From the NCBI GenBank assembly GCA_016198045.1, contig JACQJI010000031.1, positions 1 through 16,686 on the forward strand: 16,686 nucleotides of DNA. Direction: 5' to 3'. Position 1 is the stretch's first letter. Every line of letters begins with the position of its first letter. Source of the DNA: Candidatus Doudnabacteria bacterium (lineage in GTDB: Bacteria; Patescibacteriota; Doudnabacteria; UBA920; O2-02-FULL-48-8). Below the pieces are notes generated by a model. The model made no database searches. It was given only the letters and a program-made list of their open reading frames with translations, and was not told the DNA's origin. This document shows positions 12,986 through 16,686 of this stretch, piece after piece. The translations under genes were made by a program, and so were the position numbers.

Positions 12986-13471
12986 TTATCTGTTAGATTC
13001 AGACCGCGACTTCATCTTGGATAACGCCAAGTAAGTTGCCATGGCGTTGTTGACTTTGTTTGCCGATCCCAGCATTTTGGACAAAATGTTTTTTACTCCG
13101 GCTAAATCAAGCACCTGGCGGATAGCCCCGCCGGCGATAATTCCCGTTCCCGGCATTGCCGGCTTTAGAAAAACCACGGATGATTTATACTTTAACTTTG
13201 CTTCGTGCGGAACTGTGCCAGACACTATGTTGACAGTCACCATGCTTTTCCTGGCCGCATTCACGGCTTTATTGACGGCCTCCGCGACATCCGTGCCTTT
13301 CCGCAGTCCCACCCCGACCCGACCCTTCCGGTCTCCCACTACCACCAAGGCGCGAAACCTCATGCGCTTGCCTCCGGCCACGACTCTGGTGACCCGCTTG
13401 ACTTCCACGACCTTCTGGTCAAAATCTCTTTTGACCGCTTCGAATTGCCTGCTCGTTCGTTGTCTGATCAT
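12986..13471 (-). CDS. rpsE: 30S ribosomal protein S5
   Basis: This 161-residue S5 is a small-subunit protein at the mRNA entrance that supports decoding accuracy. The order of segments is typical: VVEVKRVTRVVAGGKRMRFRA, VGDRKGRVGVGLRKGTDVAEAV, then a C-terminal VFLKPAMPGTGIIAGGAIRQVL domain. ATG 13471 lies 5 nt after rplR, preceded by an A/T-only leader made of two TAATTTT-like units with no Shine-Dalgarno. The gene is slightly shorter at the N-terminus than E. coli S5, a common variation. Its stop is separated from rplO by one base. Confidence 0.98.
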   Translation of the reverse strand: MIRQRTSRQFEAVKRDFDQKVVEVKRVTRVVAGGKRMRFRALVVVGDRKGRVGVGLRKGTDVAEAVNKAVNAARKSMVTVNIVSGTVPHEAKLKYKSSVVFLKPAMPGTGIIAGGAIRQVLDLAGVKNILSKMLGSANKVNNAMATYLALSKMKSRSESNR

Positions 13472-13476
13472 AAAAA

Positions 13477-13818
13477 TTAGAAAATTAATCCTGCTGACCT
13501 GGCGGCCTCGGCCAGATTTTTAATTCGACCATGATACTTATAACCGGCCCGGTCAAACACTGCCTGTTTGATTCCGCGTTCCGATGCTTTTTTTGCCAGG
13601 AGCTTCCCGACCTCGGCGGCCAGCTCAACTTTTTTGGCTTTTGACTTAATTTCCTTACTGGAAGCAGCGACCAATGTTTTTCCTTGCTCATCATCAATCA
13701 GCTGCGCGTATATCGATTTAAGCGATCGGAACACATTCAATCTCGGCCGCTGGTTGGTTCCGGCAACCTTGGCCCGAATACGATGGTGTCTTAATTGTCT
13801 TGCCCTATCTTTTGCCAT
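13477..13818 (-). CDS. rplR: 50S ribosomal protein L18
   Basis: This 113-residue L18 binds 5S rRNA in the central protuberance. Motifs are the basic N-terminus ARQLRHHRIRAKVAGT, RPRLNVFRSLKSIYAQLIDD, and the C-terminal FDRAGYKYHGRIKNLAEAAR. I chose ATG 13818, since it begins with the typical M-A-K and has a strong GGGGGAGG 8 nt upstream. The in-frame TTG 18 nt further up would only add translated rplF 3' sequence. It begins 1 nt after the rplF stop. Confidence 0.97.
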   Translation of the reverse strand: MAKDRARQLRHHRIRAKVAGTNQRPRLNVFRSLKSIYAQLIDDEQGKTLVAASSKEIKSKAKKVELAAEVGKLLAKKASERGIKQAVFDRAGYKYHGRIKNLAEAARSAGLIF

Positions 13819-13819
13819 A

Positions 13820-14374
13820 TTATTTGCCTCCCCCAACTGCTTTCACAACCTTGCCCGCTTTTCTGCGGATGACTTCGTCTGCATACTTAATTCCTTTGCC
13901 CTTATAGGGTTCCGGGGGCCTGGTTTGGCGGACCACTGCTGCAAATTGGCCTACGGCCTGCTTGTCAGCCCCGGAAACGGTTATGACGTTTTTTTCTACC
14001 TTAGCTTCAAGCCCCGCTGGTATCGCAAGCTCGACGGGATGAGAATACCCCAAATTCAAAACCAATTTTTTCGCGGAGACAGCAGCCTTATAGCCTACTC
14101 CGTTGATTTCTAGGTTTTTCACAAAACCCGTCGTGACTCCGAGTACCATGTTATTAACCAGCGATCGGAACAGGCCCCACAAAGCTTTTTCCTGCTTCGA
14201 TTCTTTGTCATTGATTTCCACGAGCAGTTCTGAGTCTTGTTTATTTAATTTGACTTTTGGATGTATTTCCAAAGACAGTTCACCTTTGGGCCCTTTGACC
14301 TTTAGGGTGCGCTCTTTTATTTCAGCCGTGACTCCAGACGGGATTGCAATGGGTTTTTTCCCGATTCTACTCAT
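13820..14374 (-). CDS. rplF: 50S ribosomal protein L6
   Basis: This 184-residue L6 binds 23S rRNA near the factor-binding site. It has the duplicated L6 fold: an N-terminal MSRIGKKPIAIPSGV, then VKGPKGELS (28-36), ending with PEPYKGKGIKYADEVIRRKAGK, the family signature. The length is standard. The ATG 14374 lies 9 nt after the rpsH stop and lacks a Shine-Dalgarno. Its terminal codons hold the ribosome-binding site of rplR. Confidence 0.98.
   Translation of the reverse strand: MSRIGKKPIAIPSGVTAEIKERTLKVKGPKGELSLEIHPKVKLNKQDSELLVEINDKESKQEKALWGLFRSLVNNMVLGVTTGFVKNLEINGVGYKAAVSAKKLVLNLGYSHPVELAIPAGLEAKVEKNVITVSGADKQAVGQFAAVVRQTRPPEPYKGKGIKYADEVIRRKAGKVVKAVGGGK
13827..13834 (-). promoter_or_regulatory. 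Strong Shine-Dalgarno GGGGGAGG deciding the rplR start
   Basis: It lies 8 nt before ATG 13818, within the last codons of rplF. It is the best ribosome-binding site in the window; most other genes here lack one. Confidence 0.85.
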
Positions 14375-14383
14375 ATAATTTAA

Positions 14384-14776
14384 TTACCAGATTTGGCAGA
14401 TAATTTCTCCACCGATTTTTTGCTTGCGCGCGGTCGCATCAGTCATTATACCCTTGGATGTGGAAACGATAACCGTGCCCAAGCCCCCCATGACTTTTGG
14501 CAAATCGGAATTTTTTCTATAAATGCGCTGGCCCGGCCTGCTCACTCTGCTGATTCCAGAAAGGATCGGCTCGCCTTGCTCATCGTACTTAAGCGCAATC
14601 AGAAGTGATTTGAAACTACCCTCAGTTTTAACCTGCAAATTTTTTATCCAACCACTCTCAAGCAAAGCCGAAGCTAAGCTGTGTTTGAACTTGGAATATG
14701 GAACAACAACCTCGGCTTTCCGAGCGCTGTAACCATTCCTTATTCTAGTTAACATGTCTGATACTGGATCGGTCAT
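14384..14776 (-). CDS. rpsH: 30S ribosomal protein S8
   Basis: This 130-residue S8 is a primary 16S rRNA binder in the platform; in E. coli it also represses the spc mRNA. It begins MTDPVSDMLTRIRNGY and ends with GGLGTVIVSTSKGIMTD and IGGEIICQIW, all typical. It follows rpsN after a 25-nt gap made mostly of three A/T heptamers. No Shine-Dalgarno is visible. Confidence 0.98.
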   Translation of the reverse strand: MTDPVSDMLTRIRNGYSARKAEVVVPYSKFKHSLASALLESGWIKNLQVKTEGSFKSLLIALKYDEQGEPILSGISRVSRPGQRIYRKNSDLPKVMGGLGTVIVSTSKGIMTDATARKQKIGGEIICQIW

Positions 14777-14780
14777 GAAT

Positions 14781-14801
14781 GTAAAAAGTTAAAAGTAAAA
14801 A
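14781..14801. repeat. Tandem heptamer array (GTAAAAA, GTTAAAA, GTAAAAA) in the rpsN-rpsH gap
   Basis: Three 7-nt units fill 21 of the 25 bases between the rpsN stop and the rpsH start. The minus strand reads TTTTTAC, TTTTAAC, TTTTTAC. The array directly follows the TAA stop. Confidence 0.8.
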
Positions 14802-14996
14802 TTACCATGAAGATTTAGATACCCCAGGGATTTCGCCGTTGCTGGCCAGTTCCCGAAAACATATCCGGCAAAGGTCAAAGTCGCGCATATATCCGTGTTT
14901 GCGCCCGCACCGCCAACAACGTCGGACCACCCTGGTTGAGTATTTTGGCTTAGTCCGGGATCTTTGTGATTTAACGTATTGTGCCTTAGTTGCCAT
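14802..14996 (-). CDS. rpsN: 30S ribosomal protein S14, zinc-binding (type Z)
   Basis: This 64-residue short S14 sits in the head of the small subunit. It carries the zinc ribbon Cys27-x2-Cys30 and Cys43-x2-Cys46, which marks the C+ type, while the longer cysteine-free paralogue is absent here. The end, LASNGEIPGVSKSSW, is diagnostic. Its ATG overlaps the rplE stop by 11 nt. No Shine-Dalgarno is visible. Confidence 0.98.
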   Translation of the reverse strand: MATKAQYVKSQRSRTKPKYSTRVVRRCWRCGRKHGYMRDFDLCRICFRELASNGEIPGVSKSSW

Positions 14997-15525
14997 GAAA
15001 GGGGAATCCTAATGATTTTAATAACGCCAACGCCTGCCGGTCATCGTCAGTGTTTGTCTGAATATTTGCTTCCAACCCAAAGATGTGCTCGATATGCTCT
15101 CTTAAAGTTTCCGGAAAGACTATCTGCTCCCTAAATCCGATATTATAATTTCCCTTGCCATCAAAGCTTTTGGAACTTAAACCTTTGAAGTCGCGCACCC
15201 GGGGCAGAGCCACTTTGATAAGTTTCTCCACAAAATCGTACATCCGTTTTCCGCGCAGCGTCACCATTAGGCCCACGACCTGGTTTTGCCGGATTTTAAA
15301 GCCGGCGACAGATTTTTTTGCCAGGGTCTTTACCGGCGATTGTCCAGTAATTCTTTTCAGGTCCTCGATAATCGCTTCCAAAAATTTGGGGTCTTTCAAA
15401 GTTTTGCCGACTCCGACATTGACCACAACTTTTTCGATTCTAGGCACAGCCAAATCATTATCTACGCTCAGTTCTTTCCTGAGCGCAGGTATGGTTTTTT
15501 CTTTATAAGCGGTCTTAAGATTCAT
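14986..15525 (-). CDS. rplE: 50S ribosomal protein L5
   Basis: This 179-residue L5 binds 5S rRNA and contacts the P-site tRNA. It contains IEKVVVNVGVGKTLKD, the ITGQSPVKTLAKKSVAGFKIRQ region, LRGKRMYDFVEKLI and a FPETLREHIEHIFGLEANI end, all family landmarks. The length is standard. The start ATG 15525 comes after a 12-nt A/T-rich gap with two TTAGTAAT units. It overlaps rpsN by 11 nt. Confidence 0.98.
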   Translation of the reverse strand: MNLKTAYKEKTIPALRKELSVDNDLAVPRIEKVVVNVGVGKTLKDPKFLEAIIEDLKRITGQSPVKTLAKKSVAGFKIRQNQVVGLMVTLRGKRMYDFVEKLIKVALPRVRDFKGLSSKSFDGKGNYNIGFREQIVFPETLREHIEHIFGLEANIQTNTDDDRQALALLKSLGFPFHGN

Positions 15526-15537
15526 ATTACTAAATTA

Positions 15538-15861
15538 CTAATTTATCAACTTCCCGCATTTTTTGCATTTGCGGAAATTCCTTTCGTTACTTCTTTCGTG
15601 GGAAATTCTAGTCGGCTTGCCGCAGTGCGGACAGACGAGCATGATTTTACTGATGGTGACTGCGGCCGGGATTTCCAACCGCTGACCTTTCTCACCAGCT
15701 CTCCTGGGCCGCGCAAATCGGTAATGGATATTCAAACCCTCAACCACTACCTTCTGGTCTTTGGGAAAAGTTTTGATGACCTTTCCCTCCTTGCCTTTGT
15801 CTTTGCCAGACAGAAGCTTTACCAGATCGCCTTTTTTTAGATTAAGCTTAGTCATAATCAT
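15538..15861 (-). CDS. rplX: 50S ribosomal protein L24
   Basis: This 107-residue L24 helps start 50S assembly. The KOW motif LKKGDLVKLLSGKDKGKEG is at the N-terminus. The C-terminus carries two CxxC pairs (Cys77/Cys80 and Cys99/Cys102), a zinc-ribbon-like form found in many bacterial L24 proteins. Two start codons are possible: ATG 15861, which overlaps the rplN stop (ATGA), and ATG 15855 two codons later. Both leave the domain intact. Confidence 0.97.
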   Translation of the reverse strand: MIMTKLNLKKGDLVKLLSGKDKGKEGKVIKTFPKDQKVVVEGLNIHYRFARPRRAGEKGQRLEIPAAVTISKIMLVCPHCGKPTRISHERSNERNFRKCKKCGKLIN

Positions 15862-16229
15862 ATTACTTCCGGAGCCAGTGAAATAATTTTAGTAAAACCC
15901 AAATCCCGCAATTCTCTGGGGATCGGCCCAAAAATCCGACTGCCGCGAGGCTCCTGATTGCCCTTTTCCACTAGCACTGCCGCGTTGTCATCAAATCTGA
16001 TATAGGACCCGTCTTCCCGCCTGACTTCTTTTCGGGTGCGGACGATAACTGCGTAGACCTTGTCGCCCTTTTTGACCTGTCCTTTTGGCGCCGCCACCTT
16101 CACAGAACCGGCCACCACGTCGCCAAGTCGAGCAACCCTGCGGCGATTTTTGCCAGCCACGCCGAAGACAGCAATCTCTTTTGCTCCTGTGTTGTCCGCG
16201 ACTTTCAGTCTAGTTCTTAATTGAATCAT
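15858..16229 (-). CDS. rplN: 50S ribosomal protein L14
   Basis: This 123-residue L14 lies at the subunit interface. It begins MIQLRTRLKVADNTGAKE and contains VKVAAPKGQVKKGDKVYAVIVRTRK and GSRIFGPIPRELR. I chose ATG 16229: it gives the usual length, has GAGGA 7 nt upstream, and overlaps the rpsQ stop by 4 nt (ATGA). A TTG further upstream adds only rpsQ-derived residues. Confidence 0.98.
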   Translation of the reverse strand: MIQLRTRLKVADNTGAKEIAVFGVAGKNRRRVARLGDVVAGSVKVAAPKGQVKKGDKVYAVIVRTRKEVRREDGSYIRFDDNAAVLVEKGNQEPRGSRIFGPIPRELRDLGFTKIISLAPEVI

Positions 16230-16459
16230 GTTATTTTCCTCATGACTTTCCAATGCTTGGTCTTACTCAAAGGTTTGGACTCCTCAATTTCCACTAAATC
16301 GCCAACGTTGAATTTATCCTCGGCATGCGCCACATACTTGCGGTAGACAGTAAACCGCTTGTGGTATTTGGGATGAACTTTCGTGACTTCAACTTTTACG
16401 ACTACCGTTTTGTTCATCTTATTAGTATCGACTCGACCTACAAGAGTTTTTCTTGCCAT
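16226..16459 (-). CDS. rpsQ: 30S ribosomal protein S17
   Basis: This 77-residue S17 is a primary 16S rRNA-binding protein with an OB fold. It shows KTLVGRVDTNKMNKTVVVKV, the HPKYHKRFTVYRKYVAHAED segment and the GDLVEIEESKPLSKTKHWKV signature. It is at the short end of the family range. ATG 16459 lies 1 nt after the rpmC stop; no Shine-Dalgarno is visible. Confidence 0.98.
   Translation of the reverse strand: MARKTLVGRVDTNKMNKTVVVKVEVTKVHPKYHKRFTVYRKYVAHAEDKFNVGDLVEIEESKPLSKTKHWKVMRKIT
16237..16241 (-). promoter_or_regulatory. Shine-Dalgarno GAGGA deciding the rplN start
   Basis: It is 7 nt before ATG 16229, within rpsQ, and supports that start over the upstream in-frame TTG. Confidence 0.7.
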
Positions 16460-16460
16460 G

Positions 16461-16643
16461 TTACTTGGTATTAATAATCGTTAAGATCCTGGCGATATCT
16501 TTTTTAATCTGCCGAAGCTGGTGGTTGTTCTTGACTTCTTTGGTATAAATTTTGAACTTAAGCGTTCGGAGTTGCTCGCGGAGGCTGGCCAGCTGCTTGT
16601 TTAAAGCTTCATTGCTCAAGGCTTTTAATTCTCGCATCTTCAT
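16461..16643 (-). CDS. rpmC: 50S ribosomal protein L29
   Basis: This 60-residue L29 is a helical protein near the nascent-chain exit, where chaperones and SRP dock. Segments are MRELKALSNEALNKQLASLR and, later, KFKIYTKEVKNNHQLRQIKKDIARILTII. ATG 16643 is used, though ATG 16637 (two codons on) is equally possible. No Shine-Dalgarno is seen. At least 43 nt upstream are non-coding in this frame, where rplP usually sits very close. Confidence 0.96.
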   Translation of the reverse strand: MKMRELKALSNEALNKQLASLREQLRTLKFKIYTKEVKNNHQLRQIKKDIARILTIINTK

Positions 16644-16670
16644 AAAAATTATTATCTAAATTAATGTAAG

Positions 16671-16686
16671 CCTTCGACTTCGCTCA
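16671..16686. repeat. Possible dispersed-repeat fragment TGAGCGAAGTCGAAGG (minus strand) at the window edge
   Basis: The last 16 bases read CCTTCGACTTCGCTCA. From memory this motif forms one arm of inverted repeats scattered in many bacterial genomes. The partner arm would lie outside the window, so this stays tentative. Confidence 0.4.

Noticed and set aside
13568..14113. Open + strand frame of 181 codons spanning rplR and rplF
   Set aside because: It crosses two certain ribosomal genes in antisense and shows no family motif.
16644..16665. Promoter for rpmC (GATAAT)
   Set aside because: It has one mismatch to the -10 consensus, no -35, and lies in a short A/T-only leader, so chance is likely.
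1..16686. UGA recoding as in some CPR lineages
   Set aside because: TGA ends tpiA, galT, rpsQ, rplN and the adk-like kinase at the right family lengths, so it acts as a stop.
1..16686. tRNA genes, CRISPR array or transposase gene
   Set aside because: Intergenic gaps are all 106 nt or shorter and show no cloverleaf, no repeat-spacer pattern and no transposase motif.

Overview
The window looks like a piece of a Candidate Phyla Radiation (Patescibacteria) genome. The main evidence is the spc-type ribosomal operon at the right end. rpsE stops one base before rplO begins, so rpmD (ribosomal protein L30), which normally lies between them, is absent; loss of L30 is a known CPR trait. Other fitting signs are very tight gene packing, a second adenylate-kinase-like gene, small membrane-anchored proteins with a W-K-T-Y module, and few visible Shine-Dalgarno sequences. 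TGA is used as a normal stop (for example tpiA, galT, rpsQ), so the recoded CPR lineages are unlikely. The exact lineage cannot be read from this sequence alone.

Every gene I can support lies on the minus strand, so the window reads from right to left. (1) 16643-11250: rpmC, rpsQ, rplN, rplX, rplE, rpsN, rpsH, rplF, rplR, rpsE, rplO, secY. (2) 11178-7527: adk, a divergent adk-like kinase, map, an HtrA/DegP-type membrane protease and ruvX. The usual infA-rpmJ-rpsM-rpsK continuation does not follow map. (3) 7513-4553: galT, tpiA, rpiB, rpe. (4) 4488-2100: a VapBC toxin-antitoxin pair with its own strong promoter, then two paralogous membrane-anchored proteins of unknown function; this stretch is visibly more A+T rich. 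(5) 2093-1: a split transketolase (N and C subunits) with a small unknown ORF wedged between the halves, overlapping each by 8 nt. The C subunit runs off the left edge.

Functionally, the right half makes ribosomes and exports and matures proteins (SecY, methionine aminopeptidase, HtrA). The left half carries most of the non-oxidative pentose phosphate pathway: Rpe and RpiB interconvert the pentose phosphates that transketolase uses, and triose-phosphate isomerase handles its glyceraldehyde-3-phosphate product. GalT feeds hexose phosphates. No transaldolase is in the window.

The most striking non-coding structure is an 87-nt nested inverted repeat that fills most of the galT-tpiA gap and ends 10 nt before the tpiA start codon. 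Short tandem heptamer arrays directly follow the secY and rpsN stop codons and span the adk stop codon. Extended -10 elements precede adk and htrA. I found no tRNA, rRNA, CRISPR array, transposase gene or convincing rho-independent terminator. The longest gene-free stretch is the 106-nt galT-tpiA gap.
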